Part shown: positions 49,013-57,229 of the stretch, one piece after another
How the letters are laid out: every line of letters begins with the position of its first letter
How positions within the stretch are numbered: position 1 is the stretch's first letter
Origin: CG2-30-46-19 sp034414555
GTDB taxonomy: Bacteria; Chloroflexota; Dehalococcoidia; GIF9; AB-539-J10
NCBI GenBank assembly: GCA_034414555.1
Contig: DAOUMA010000018.1
Coordinates: forward strand, 1 to 61,670
DNA: 61,670 nucleotides
Reading direction: 5' to 3'
Made by a program: the position numbers and the translations under genes
The notes under the pieces: model-generated
Databases searched by the model: none
Told to the model about the DNA's origin: nothing
The model's input: the letters and a program-made list of their open reading frames with translations, nothing else

Positions 49013-50038
49013 ATGGCTGATACAGGTAACGAGCCAGTGAGGATAGCAGTAGATGCCATGGGGGGCGATTATGCTCCTCAAGAGATAGTCAGGGGTGCAA
49101 TTGAAGGAGCTAGGAGGGGGGGGATTGGGATAATTTTGGTGGGTCAAGAAGATACTATTCAGAAGGAGATGATGCGATGTGATATTTCTGGTCTTCCCAT
49201 CCGTGTAAGGAATGCTAGCGAGGTTATACTGGATGGCGAGCCTCCTATAATGGCTTTACGTCAGAAGCCGGATGCTTCTATTTCAGTTGCCACTCAATTG
49301 GTGAAAAGAGGTGAAGCTGATGCCGTGATAAGTATGGGTCCCACAGGCACAGTTATGGTGAGTGCTATGGTAACTCTGGGTACTCTGGAAGGCATCAAGC
49401 GACCTACTGCGGGTGCGGAGCTTGTTGGATTTGTCCCTGATACCATAATATTTGATTTGGGAGCTAATGTTGATTGTAATCCCCGGGAATTATTAAGTTT
49501 TGCCGTTATTGGTTGTGTTGTTGCTCAGAAGATGTTTCACATTGTCAACCCAACGGTAGCATTGCTCAGCAATGGTGCTGAAGAAGGGAAGGGCAATCAT
49601 CTGGTAAAGGGAGCTTACCAACTTTTTAAGAAGAGCAATTTGAATTTTATCGGGAATGTGGAGGGCAACGATATTCCTGCCGGGAAGGCAAACGTTGTTA
49701 TTTGCGATGGGTTTACCGGTAATGTTCTGATAAAATTCTGCGAAGGGTTGAGCTGGTCTATAATTGAATGGTTGAAGGTTACTCTGGATAAGCGTCTCTC
49801 AAAGACAGATATCGAGGCTATTTGTGAGGATTTGTTTACCTTGACCAATGTAGCTGATGTAAGAGGTGGAGGGTTAGTTTATGGCATAAATGGACTGGTA
49901 TGGATTGGTCATGGTCGTTCCAAAGCGCCTCAGGTGGCTAAGTCTATACATCAGGTTAAACTGGCTGTGGAAGCAAACTTGGTGGAGTCATTGAAATTGG
50001 AACTGACCAAGATACAAGAGTTAGGAGGGGGCGTTTGA
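49013..50038 (+). CDS. plsX: phosphate acyltransferase PlsX
   Basis: About 341 residues. RIAVDAMGGDYAPQEIV at the start, ALRQKPDASISVATQLVK, SMGPTGTVMVSAM, LSNGAEEGKGNHLVKGAY and VICDGFTGNVLIKFCEG are hallmarks of PlsX. It makes acyl-phosphate from acyl-ACP, or the reverse, for membrane lipid synthesis. The ATG at 49013 follows a TTG one codon earlier. It leads an apparent operon with DegV/FakB and DAK/FakA genes, whose acyl-phosphate product PlsX can turn into acyl-ACP. Confidence 0.95.
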   Translation: MADTGNEPVRIAVDAMGGDYAPQEIVRGAIEGARRGGIGIILVGQEDTIQKEMMRCDISGLPIRVRNASEVILDGEPPIMALRQKPDASISVATQLVKRGEADAVISMGPTGTVMVSAMVTLGTLEGIKRPTAGAELVGFVPDTIIFDLGANVDCNPRELLSFAVIGCVVAQKMFHIVNPTVALLSNGAEEGKGNHLVKGAYQLFKKSNLNFIGNVEGNDIPAGKANVVICDGFTGNVLIKFCEGLSWSIIEWLKVTLDKRLSKTDIEAICEDLFTLTNVADVRGGGLVYGINGLVWIGHGRSKAPQVAKSIHQVKLAVEANLVESLKLELTKIQELGGGV

Positions 50039-50085
50039 TAGTCTTGGGTTTTATAATTGCTGGATGTAGATTAATGACTATCAAA
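50034..50085. promoter_or_regulatory. 10-bp inverted repeat between plsX and degV
   Basis: TTTGATAGTC (50034-50043), which includes the plsX stop, and GACTATCAAA (50076-50085) are perfect inverse copies with a 32-nt loop. Each half resembles the TTTGAT/ATCAAA half sites of FabT-type fatty-acid regulators. It could be an RNA hairpin instead. The link to fatty acids is only a suggestion from context. Confidence 0.3.
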
Positions 50086-50114
50086 TTTCTGATATTTTTA
50101 TTTGGAGATGCGTT

Positions 50115-50948
50115 ATGACAGTCGCGGTAGTTACTGATAGCACAAGTGATGTCCCTTCTGAGGTAGCTGACAAGCTCGGGATTACCGTTGTACCGTTATA
50201 TGTGCAATTTGGTAAGGAAAGCTACCGTGATAGTGTTGACTTAACTGGGGGTGAGTTTTACCATAAACTGGTACACGATGCGGATTACCCCAAGACATCA
50301 ACGCCTAACATTAATGACTTCGTTACCACATACAATGAGCTTGCCAAGAAAACGAAGGAAATCGTCTCTATTCATATTGGCCCTAAGATTAGCGGGACAT
50401 ATAATATGGCGGTGGCAGCGGCAAAGGAAGTTGAGGCAGATTGTCGTATTGAGTTAGTTGATTCACAAACTACCATAGGAGCTTTAGCCCTCATCGTCAT
50501 CGAGGCAGCAAAGAAGGCTAAAGAAGGTGTCGGTTTAAGCGAGTTAGCTGATATGGTGCGCAAGCTTATCCCCAAAGCACATGTCCTCGTAACATGCGAT
50601 ACCCTTAAGTATCTTTACCGTGGTGGTCATGCCAGTAAGACGCAGGTGCTTCTCAGCTCAGCTTTGAGGGTGAAGCCATTGATTTATATTCAGGAGGAAG
50701 TTCTGCCTTATGGCAGGGTGATAGGGCGTGCTAAATCCATCGATGCTCTGTATAAATACGCTGATGGTTTCTCTCATCCTCGCAGCCTAGCTGTGGAGCA
50801 TGCTACTGACCCTGGGGAAGCGGAATCGCTAATAAAGCGTTTGGAACAGAAATTCCCCGGTGTGCCGATATATAAATCTATAGTTGGCGCTGTGGTGGGT
50901 GCACATCTTGGCCCGCATGGCTTGGCTGTGGCAATATTAGAGGGATAA
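50115..50948 (+). CDS. DegV family fatty-acid-binding protein (FakB-like), copy 1
   Basis: A 277-residue DegV protein. VVTDSTSDVPSEVADKL starts it, YPKTSTPNINDF contains the Thr-Ser that holds the fatty acid carboxylate, CDTLKYLYRGGHAS and GAHLGPHGLAVA close it. FakB proteins bind free fatty acid and present it to FakA kinase. It lies in a row with two more DegV genes and a DAK gene. It is highly similar to copy 3 at 51976, more so than to copy 2. Confidence 0.88.
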   Translation: MTVAVVTDSTSDVPSEVADKLGITVVPLYVQFGKESYRDSVDLTGGEFYHKLVHDADYPKTSTPNINDFVTTYNELAKKTKEIVSIHIGPKISGTYNMAVAAAKEVEADCRIELVDSQTTIGALALIVIEAAKKAKEGVGLSELADMVRKLIPKAHVLVTCDTLKYLYRGGHASKTQVLLSSALRVKPLIYIQEEVLPYGRVIGRAKSIDALYKYADGFSHPRSLAVEHATDPGEAESLIKRLEQKFPGVPIYKSIVGAVVGAHLGPHGLAVAILEG

Positions 50949-50963
50949 ATAAGGAGGTACTCC

Positions 50964-51041
50964 GTGATAGTAAAGGAAAAAGAAGTGGACGGGCAGGACC
51001 TGAAGATAATGTTGGAGGGTGATATGTGTTACAATGTTTAG
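50964..51041 (+). pseudogene. truncated start of a FakA/DAK gene
   Basis: GTG 50964 behind AAGGAGGT opens a 25-codon frame reading VIVKEKEVDGQDLKIMLEG, then DMCYNV and a stop. It matches the first ~20 residues of the full gene at 52828 (VVVKETELDGKDLKRMLES). It lies after DegV copy 1 exactly as the full gene lies after copy 3, showing a tandem duplication of degV plus DAK start, with loss of the rest. Confidence 0.8.
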
Positions 51042-51088
51042 GGACGCGCTTTATCAGCCTGTGAAAATCAAAACTGTGGAGGTGTGTT

Positions 51089-51928
51089 ATGACAGTTGCA
51101 GTGATTGTTGATAGCAGCTCTGCTATCACTCCAGAATTAGGCGAGGCTTATCACATTCGAGTTGTCCCCCTACATTTGATGTGGGGCAGGGAGGAGTATG
51201 CTGATTGGATAGACCTTACCCCAGCGGAATTCTATAGTCGGTTAAGGACGGAGAAGGAGACCTGGCCTACCACCAGTGGCTCTGTTCAAGGGGAATTCCT
51301 TAAGGCCTTTGAAGAGCTGCGTGGCAAATTTGACGGCGTGGTTGCCATTACGCTTAGTCCCGACACTCCTTCAGCAGGCTACCGCTCAGCAATAATGGCA
51401 AAGGAGTTGACCGAGGGTTTTCCTATCGAGGTTGTCGACTCCAATTCCGTCGCTACGGCTTTGGGTCTGGTAGCCACCGCTGCCGCCAAAGCTGCCACTG
51501 CTGGTAGTAGTCTGGAAGAAATAGTCAAAGCAGCCAAGAGCGTTATCCCAAAGATGAATCTCTTTTTTAACGTAGGCTCAATAACTTATTTCCTCAAAGG
51601 TGGGCGTATCACTGAATCGGAGGTGGGCTCAAAGGAGGATAGTTATATCATCACCACCAAAGACGGCAAGATTACGCCATTTGAGAAATACCCTACCAGG
51701 GAGGAGGCACGCCGTCGCCTCAAAGAGCTGGTGAAGGAGAAGGCAAGAAAAGATACACCACTTCATGTCGGGCTATTTCACGCTGCGGCAAGGAATGAGG
51801 CTGAGGAATTCAGGAAGTGGATAAAATCTGAATATAATTGTGCTGAGCTCTGGATAGGAGAAGCCTCTCCGGTGTTGGCAATTCACCTGAGCCCGGATAC
51901 GCTCGGGCTTGCTTTCTATAATGAGTGA
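51089..51928 (+). CDS. DegV family fatty-acid-binding protein (FakB-like), copy 2
   Basis: A 279-residue DegV protein, clearly diverged from its neighbours. VIVDSSSAITPELGEAYHI opens it, WPTTSGSVQGEFLKAFEEL carries the Thr-Thr-Ser fatty acid site, and YFLKGGRITESEVGSK and AIHLSPDTLGLAF follow. A positively charged segment (TREEARRRLKELVKEKARK) lies in the second half. AGGTGTGTT precedes the ATG. Its divergence suggests that it takes a different acyl chain from copies 1 and 3. Confidence 0.87.
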   Translation: MTVAVIVDSSSAITPELGEAYHIRVVPLHLMWGREEYADWIDLTPAEFYSRLRTEKETWPTTSGSVQGEFLKAFEELRGKFDGVVAITLSPDTPSAGYRSAIMAKELTEGFPIEVVDSNSVATALGLVATAAAKAATAGSSLEEIVKAAKSVIPKMNLFFNVGSITYFLKGGRITESEVGSKEDSYIITTKDGKITPFEKYPTREEARRRLKELVKEKARKDTPLHVGLFHAAARNEAEEFRKWIKSEYNCAELWIGEASPVLAIHLSPDTLGLAFYNE

Positions 51929-51975
51929 GTGCAAAATAACAGCTACCAGGATTCGAATATGTTCAGGGGTGTGTT

Positions 51976-52812
51976 ATGGCAGTAGCAGTGGTTACCGACA
52001 GCACAGCTGATATACCGTCGAAGGCGGTTGATGAACTGGGGATCACTATCGTGCCGCTATATGTGCAATTTGGTAAGGAAAGCTATCGCGATAGTGTTGA
52101 CCTGACTGGGGGCGAGTTCTACTACAAACTGGTACATGAAGCAGATTACCCCAAGACATCTACTCCTAACATCAATGACTTCGCTACCATATACAATGAG
52201 CTTGCCAAGAAAACCAAGGAAATCATCTCTATTCATATTGGCCCCAAGATAAGTGCGACATACAATATGGCGGTGGCAGCAGCAAAGGAAGTTGAACCAG
52301 ATTGCCGTATTGAACTGGTTGACTCACAAACTACTATAATGGCTCTGGGTCTCTTGGTCATAGAAGCAGCTAAGGCAGCCAAGGAAGGTATGGGCTTAGA
52401 CCAATTGGCTGATATGGTGCGCAAGCTTATCCCCAAAGCACATGTCCTCGTAACATGCGATACTGTGAAGTATCTAGTGCGTGGGGGGCATGCCAACAAG
52501 GCTGTTAAAGTGCTTCTCGCCTCAGCTCTAAGAATAAATCCCCTCATTGAGATCAAGGAGGAGGTTCTACCCTTTGGCAGAGTGCGGGGTCGCGCCAAAG
52601 CCATTGACGCCCTATGCAAATATGTGGGCAGTTTCCCCCACCCTCGGAGTCTAGCCGTGGAGTATGCTACCAATGTCGAAGAAGCGAAATCACTTGTGGC
52701 GCGTCTAGAACGCATGTTGCCTGGGGTACCAGTATACACATCTATAGTCGGCGCAGTGGTAGGAGCACACCTTGGCCCACATACCCTGGCTGTGTCAATA
52801 CTAGAACAATAA
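51976..52812 (+). CDS. DegV family fatty-acid-binding protein (FakB-like), copy 3
   Basis: A 278-residue DegV protein. The stretch LYVQFGKESYRDSVDLTGGEF is shared with copy 1 (all but one or two residues along long runs), as are YPKTSTPNINDF and KLIPKAHVLVTCDT; differences cluster in LVRGGHANKAVKV and after residue 180. It ends 15 nt before the DAK gene, so it is likely the main partner of that kinase. Confidence 0.88.
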   Translation: MAVAVVTDSTADIPSKAVDELGITIVPLYVQFGKESYRDSVDLTGGEFYYKLVHEADYPKTSTPNINDFATIYNELAKKTKEIISIHIGPKISATYNMAVAAAKEVEPDCRIELVDSQTTIMALGLLVIEAAKAAKEGMGLDQLADMVRKLIPKAHVLVTCDTVKYLVRGGHANKAVKVLLASALRINPLIEIKEEVLPFGRVRGRAKAIDALCKYVGSFPHPRSLAVEYATNVEEAKSLVARLERMLPGVPVYTSIVGAVVGAHLGPHTLAVSILEQ

Positions 52813-52827
52813 ATAGGGAGGTGTTCC

Positions 52828-53811
52828 GTGGTAGTAAAGGAAACAGAATTAGATGGTAAAGACCTGAAGAGAATGCTGGAGAGTGCTAGGTTATGTCTTG
52901 AGCAACACATGGATGAAGTCAACGCATTGAACGTGTTTCCTGTTCCTGATGGCGATACCGGGATAAACATGTTCCTGACCATGGAGTCAGCGGTTGAGGC
53001 AGTGAACAAGTTGGGAAACGCTTCTGCTACTGCAGTCGCTGATTCAGCAGCTAGAGGAGCTCTTTTCGGGGCGCGGGGCAACTCCGGCGTTATCCTTTCT
53101 CAGATATTGAGAGGCATAGCCAAGGGAATACAAGAGAAAAAGAGTTTTTCTACCCTGGATTTCGCCAATGCTCTTCACATTGCCTCAGAGGAGGCATATA
53201 AAGTTGTTGCTGAGCCGGTGGAGGGGACTATACTAACTGCGATCCGGGAAGCTTCTGAAGCAGCCTCTCGAGCTGCCGAAAGGGGCATCAGCTTCGCACA
53301 TACCATAACTTCTGTGGTCTCACGGACAAAGAAGACGGTGGAAAAAACCCCGGAGATGCTTCCCTTGTTGAAGGAGGCTGGAGTGGTAGATGCCGGGGCC
53401 AAGGGTTTGTATTATGTCTTCGTGGGGATGGAAGATTCTATTTGCAGGAAGCGGCCTGTTCGGCGGCTAGCCAAAAAGCTTCCCTCTAAGAATTCCTCTG
53501 CCAAGCAGAAGGAAAGGGTTTATGGATTTGATGTTCAGTTCATGATACGGGGTAAAAATCTGCCAGTTGAGGAGATACGGAACGCCGTTATTGCTGCTGG
53601 CGAGTGTCCGATAGCAGTTGGTGACGAAAATCTTCTAAGGGTTCATGTGCATACTATGGCCCCCGACGACATATTAAATTATGCCCGTACTAAGGGGGAA
53701 GTAATAGACATTGTGGTTGAAGATATGGATTTGCAAGTCCAGGATAAGGCGAAAAAAGGGAGTAGCAAGTCAGCATTAAGGAAGCGGAATAGCGAGCAAG
53801 CATCAGAGTGA
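52828..53811 (+). CDS. DAK2-domain fatty acid kinase, short FakA-like
   Basis: A 327-residue protein. The N-terminal DhaL/DAK2 domain has NVFPVPDGDTGINMFLTM with the metal-binding Asp residues and ARGALFGARGNSGVILSQ. After a linker (RKRPVRRLAKKLPSKN), YGFDVQFMIRGKNLPVEEIR starts the FakA middle domain, which ends at VVEDMDLQVQ. Well-studied FakA is about 550 residues; the C-terminal domain is absent here. GTG 52828 follows AGGGAGGTG. With FakB it would phosphorylate fatty acids to acyl-phosphate. Overlap with fabF is four bases. Confidence 0.85.
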   Translation: MVVKETELDGKDLKRMLESARLCLEQHMDEVNALNVFPVPDGDTGINMFLTMESAVEAVNKLGNASATAVADSAARGALFGARGNSGVILSQILRGIAKGIQEKKSFSTLDFANALHIASEEAYKVVAEPVEGTILTAIREASEAASRAAERGISFAHTITSVVSRTKKTVEKTPEMLPLLKEAGVVDAGAKGLYYVFVGMEDSICRKRPVRRLAKKLPSKNSSAKQKERVYGFDVQFMIRGKNLPVEEIRNAVIAAGECPIAVGDENLLRVHVHTMAPDDILNYARTKGEVIDIVVEDMDLQVQDKAKKGSSKSALRKRNSEQASE

Positions 53812-55046
53812 ACAAAAGAAGAGTGGTAATCACTGGAATTGGTGCGGTAACTCCGCTGGGTACTGGAGTAGGCAAATCATGGCAGGCATTGTGTCAGGGG
53901 AAATCCGGGGTAGCAAGAATCACCAAATTTGACTCCTCAGGCTTTAAGACACAGATTGCTGCTGAGGTGAAGGACTTCCATCCTGAGGACTTTCTGGATA
54001 AGAGAATGATAAGGAGGACTGACCCTTTTATTCATTATGCTCTGGCAGCTACCAGGATGGCTCTGGACGATGCTGGACTGCCTATCAATGACGGCAATGC
54101 TGATAAGGTCGGAGCGATTATAGGCACGTCCGTTGGGGGGCTGAATACCTATGAGAAGAACTTGGACGACCTCAGGGAGCGAGGTCCTGATAACGTTTCC
54201 CCCTTTTTTATCCCCGGCTTCATTCCCAATATGGCAGTAGGTGAAGTCTCCATTGTCTTTGGTGCTAAGGGGCCAAGCAAATGTGTGGCTACTGCCTGCG
54301 CTACCGGCAGCCATGCTGTTGGGGATGCCTTCAGGATTATTCAATATGGTGAGGCTGATGCCATGATTGCCGGGGGAAGCGAGGCCTATATTATTCCTGT
54401 TGGCATTGCGGGATTGGATAAAATGAGAGCCATATCGAGGAGGAATGATGAACCTGAAAAGGCGAGCCGTCCCTTTGATAAAAATCGTGATGGTTTTGTT
54501 CTTGGCGAAGGAGCGGGCATTTTAATTCTTGAGGAGCTTAGCTTTGCTCTAAAGCGAGGGGCAAAGATTTATGCTGAGCTTCTTGGCTATAGTTTCAACA
54601 TCGACGGCTTTCATATTGTGGAGCCTGATTGGGAGAGTCAGGCACGGTGCATAAGGTTAGCCTTGAAGGATGCTGGCATCCTGCCTCAAGAAGTTGATTA
54701 CGTCAATGCCCATGGCACCTCTACCATCCTCAATGATGTAGCAGAGACTAAAGCTATAAAGGCTGCTTTAGGAGGACATAGCGAAAGTGTGCCGGTAAGC
54801 TCCAATAAATCTATGACGGGTCATTTATTGGGGGCGACGGGTGCCGTGGAAGCTATTTTCACCGCTCTTACCATTCGTGATGGTATTATTCCACCCACCA
54901 TAAATTATGAGACTCCAGACCCTGAGTGTGACCTGGATTATGTTCCCAATGTAGCCCGAAAAGCTGAGGTTAACACAGCGTTATCCAACTCCTTTGGCTT
55001 TGGCGGTGCTAATGCTGCTCTAGTTTTCCGGAAATTCAGGGAGTAG
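53808..55046 (+). CDS. fabF: 3-oxoacyl-ACP synthase II (FabF)
   Basis: A 412-residue beta-ketoacyl-ACP synthase. RRVVITGIGAVTPLGTGVG opens it; the catalytic triad is Cys in VATACATGSHAVGD, and His in NAHGTSTILNDV and SMTGHLLGATGAVEA. It elongates acyl-ACP with malonyl-ACP. The start GTG overlaps the DAK stop (GTGA), so they are translationally coupled. Acyl chains primed by FakAB and PlsX could be extended by FabF. The 3' end overlaps tlpA on the other strand by 11 nt. Confidence 0.94.
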   Translation: MNKRRVVITGIGAVTPLGTGVGKSWQALCQGKSGVARITKFDSSGFKTQIAAEVKDFHPEDFLDKRMIRRTDPFIHYALAATRMALDDAGLPINDGNADKVGAIIGTSVGGLNTYEKNLDDLRERGPDNVSPFFIPGFIPNMAVGEVSIVFGAKGPSKCVATACATGSHAVGDAFRIIQYGEADAMIAGGSEAYIIPVGIAGLDKMRAISRRNDEPEKASRPFDKNRDGFVLGEGAGILILEELSFALKRGAKIYAELLGYSFNIDGFHIVEPDWESQARCIRLALKDAGILPQEVDYVNAHGTSTILNDVAETKAIKAALGGHSESVPVSSNKSMTGHLLGATGAVEAIFTALTIRDGIIPPTINYETPDPECDLDYVPNVARKAEVNTALSNSFGFGGANAALVFRKFRE

Positions 55047-55563
55047 GTTCATGGATAGTCTTTATGCTATCCTGTAGCTCCGTTTCGCTAGCAAAGGCAC
55101 CTATTTTTATATCACGAATAATCCCGCCGCTATCTATGAAGAAGGTGGTGGGGATATATTGTATATTATATTTGGCGGATACCTGAGTACCTCCGCCTAG
55201 AGCAACGGTAAAATGCACCTTATAAACGGGAGGGAAATTTTCTATCGCTGAACGAGTGTCCTGGGTGTTGACCATGATTACTGCTATCTCACCAGCGCTC
55301 TGTTCGGCTAGCTGTTCAAAATAAGGCAATTCACTCCGGCAATAGGGACAGTAGATAGCCCAGAAATTAAGCACCACTGGCGTCCCACGCAGTTCGGACA
55401 GAGTTATTTCCGTCCCTGCCATGGTGACTAATGTGAAGTCTGGCGCTTGTTTTCCTACCTCAGGTCCTGTACCCGTACAGGATGTAGCGCCTGCGGCTAT
55501 GGAGAACATAGCAACAATCAGCCCCGCCTTTACTAACCACTTTCTAAATTTTTTGTTAGTCAT
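55036..55563 (-). CDS. TlpA/ResA-like thioredoxin lipoprotein
   Basis: A 175-residue extracytoplasmic thiol-disulfide protein. An N-terminal hydrophobic signal ends in AAGATSC, a likely lipobox with Cys29. GKQAPDFTLVTMAGTEITLS opens the thioredoxin fold and the redox pair is WAIYCPYCRSEL (C-P-Y-C). It probably reduces apocytochrome c or other thiols using electrons from the CcdA homologue next door. It is 12 nt downstream of ccdA on the minus strand. Confidence 0.9.
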   Translation of the reverse strand: MTNKKFRKWLVKAGLIVAMFSIAAGATSCTGTGPEVGKQAPDFTLVTMAGTEITLSELRGTPVVLNFWAIYCPYCRSELPYFEQLAEQSAGEIAVIMVNTQDTRSAIENFPPVYKVHFTVALGGGTQVSAKYNIQYIPTTFFIDSGGIIRDIKIGAFASETELQDSIKTIHEPTP

Positions 55564-55575
55564 GGTAAACTCCTT

Positions 55576-56256
55576 TTAAAACGTGCTGAGATAGCCTAGC
55601 TTGCCAGTTAGTATCAGGATTCCTATTGCAATTAACAATGCTCCGCTCACTATCGAGGTAATGTAGGCATGGCGGTTAAGCCACCTGAGATATCGTGAAA
55701 GTGCCCCTAAAGCCAGACCGACAGCGATGAAAGGGAGCCCAAGCCCTAAGGAGTAAGCCAGTAGAAGATAGACTCCCTGCCACGCGGTTTGGGAGCTCCA
55801 GGCTAAAGTCAATATCCCCCCCAGCACTGGACCAACACAAGGAGTCCAGGCAAAGGAAAATATTGCTCCTATGGACAGGGACCTCAAGTATCCTGTTCCT
55901 CGAGCTCGGTTGGGGAGAAGGTGTTTCTCATAGTTCAACCAGGACACTTTAGTTGCTGCCAGCAAGAATAATCCAAATAGAATCAGTAGTACACCAGCTA
56001 TATTGTGCAGTAGCCCCCGTGGTACCATAACCCCCAGTAAGCCCATGGCAGCTCCCAGGATGACGAAAACCAGGGAGAAACCAGCTATAAAACAGAGGGT
56101 GTGTAGCAAAATATATCGTCGGCTTGGTGGACTCACCGTTAGGACCGAGCTACCAGCTATGTTAGCTATATATACTGGAACCAGTGGCAGAATGCACGGT
56201 GACAGGAAGGACAATAATCCTGCAGCTAGTGCCACTGGAAATGTTATGCTTGGCAT
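55576..56256 (-). CDS. ccdA: cytochrome c biogenesis/thiol transporter CcdA
   Basis: A 226-residue membrane protein with six helices. GLLSFLSPCILPLVPVYIA carries the first essential Cys and SFAWTPCVGPVLGGILTLA the second; together they shuttle electrons from cytosolic thioredoxin across the membrane. It is paired with the TlpA-like lipoprotein. Cytochrome c maturation genes are not in the window, so general extracytoplasmic reduction is also possible. Confidence 0.92.
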   Translation of the reverse strand: MPSITFPVALAAGLLSFLSPCILPLVPVYIANIAGSSVLTVSPPSRRYILLHTLCFIAGFSLVFVILGAAMGLLGVMVPRGLLHNIAGVLLILFGLFLLAATKVSWLNYEKHLLPNRARGTGYLRSLSIGAIFSFAWTPCVGPVLGGILTLAWSSQTAWQGVYLLLAYSLGLGLPFIAVGLALGALSRYLRWLNRHAYITSIVSGALLIAIGILILTGKLGYLSTF

Positions 56257-56355
56257 CTGGACATCACGTGGTAATCTATTGTGTACCTTATCTCCTTGAT
56301 TTTAACACAATCTTGCTTGGTCTAATTAGTTCTAAGCTTCTTTTCTCTATAAGCT

Positions 56356-56511
56356 GTGAGGTTGTTTAGCAACCTATCTCTCTGGTCCCCTCCCCTTGCC
56401 AAGGGAAAGGGGAGTGTAGGTGAGAGAGGGGTAAAACCCTCTCTATAAATCTCTTCCCCCTCTCCTTTGAAGGAGAGGGGGATAAAGGGGGTAAGGTTAG
56501 TAAACACTCTC
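56356..56511 (+). mobile_element. MITE-like palindromic element, copy 3
   Basis: The third copy of the element at 42393: GTTGTTTAGCAACC at the left end and GGTTAGTAAACACTCTC at the right, with CTTGCCAAGG, GGGGTAAAACCC and CTCCTTTGAAGGAG hairpins inside. TATAAGCT occurs on both sides (56348-56355 and 56512-56519). It lies between ccdA and tRNA-Ala. Confidence 0.75.
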
Positions 56512-56573
56512 TATAAGCTATTGCAATTTGCCTTCATGGCACAATTTGATACAATAAAGTAATCATAATTTTT

Positions 56574-56649
<76 letters not shown>

Positions 56650-57159
56650 GTGGGGACGATACCTGGAACTCTTCGGTCCTCGCCAGAGAGAGTCTTTTCA
56701 ATAACCTTCCCGTGGCCTTCGGGAGTTGCCAAATCATAGATCGACTAAGAGTCTTACCTCTCAGTCCGTTAATGAACTTCGTAGACTCTCACCGCCTCTT
56801 CCGTTCTCGATAGCGGCAAAGTGACATAAGCCCTGCCTGGCGTTTTGACTACTGGGTAAGTTCAATTGAGCCTTTGGTAATCTGGCTCAGAAAACGCCCA
56901 AAAGAATTTCAGAGGCACCATACCAATTAGGACCACTACAGATTAGGTATTATGTCACCAGAATACCAAAGGTGAACAATACTGACTTTTGTTACTTCGT
57001 TGCTGTCACCATGGACCTTCGCGTATAGTTGCCTGATTTCTATCCCAAAAGAAAGGGCTAATGCCGCAGATGCAAGAATTACCTGTGTCTTGTCGATAGC
57101 TATAATTCAGTTGCCCACTCTAGAGAGCTCTTAATCTTAGAAATTTTAGATGTTTAATT
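56650..57159. other. gene-free stretch between tRNA-Ala and arsR
   Basis: About 510 nt without a recognisable gene on either strand. The longest frames are short and have no ribosome site. It lies at the switch from core genes to an arsenic-type region behind a tRNA gene, a usual place for island boundaries, but I find no integrase remnant or second tRNA end. Confidence 0.5.
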
Positions 57160-57188
57160 TTGACATTGCCCTGTTTGTGCCCTATAAT
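57160..57188 (+). promoter_or_regulatory. consensus sigma70 promoter of arsR
   Basis: TTGACA (57160-57165) and TATAAT (57183-57188) are both perfect, with the ideal 17-nt spacing. Transcription should start near 57195. It is the strongest promoter sequence in the window and needs a repressor to be kept off, as the operator just after it suggests. Confidence 0.85.
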
Positions 57189-57195
57189 ATGCTTG

Positions 57196-57213
57196 TATGC
57201 AATAATATGCATA
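57196..57213. promoter_or_regulatory. ArsR-type operator
   Basis: TATGCA (57196-57201) and TGCATA (57208-57213) are perfect inverted repeats with a 6-nt spacer, placed on the transcription start and ahead of the arsR ATG at 57230. Size and position suit the site of an ArsR/SmtB dimer, so this is probably where the ArsR encoded next binds until metal is present. Confidence 0.65.
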
Positions 57214-57229
57214 TAGTTTGGATAGTAAT

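Noticed and set aside
52233..53081. 282-codon minus frame over DegV copy 3 and the DAK gene
   Set aside because: It crosses two well-supported plus-strand genes; Ser/Thr/Ala-rich content is typical of antisense frames.
56322..56507. 61-codon minus frame over MITE copy 3
   Set aside because: It has the same repeat-derived peptide and no ribosome site.
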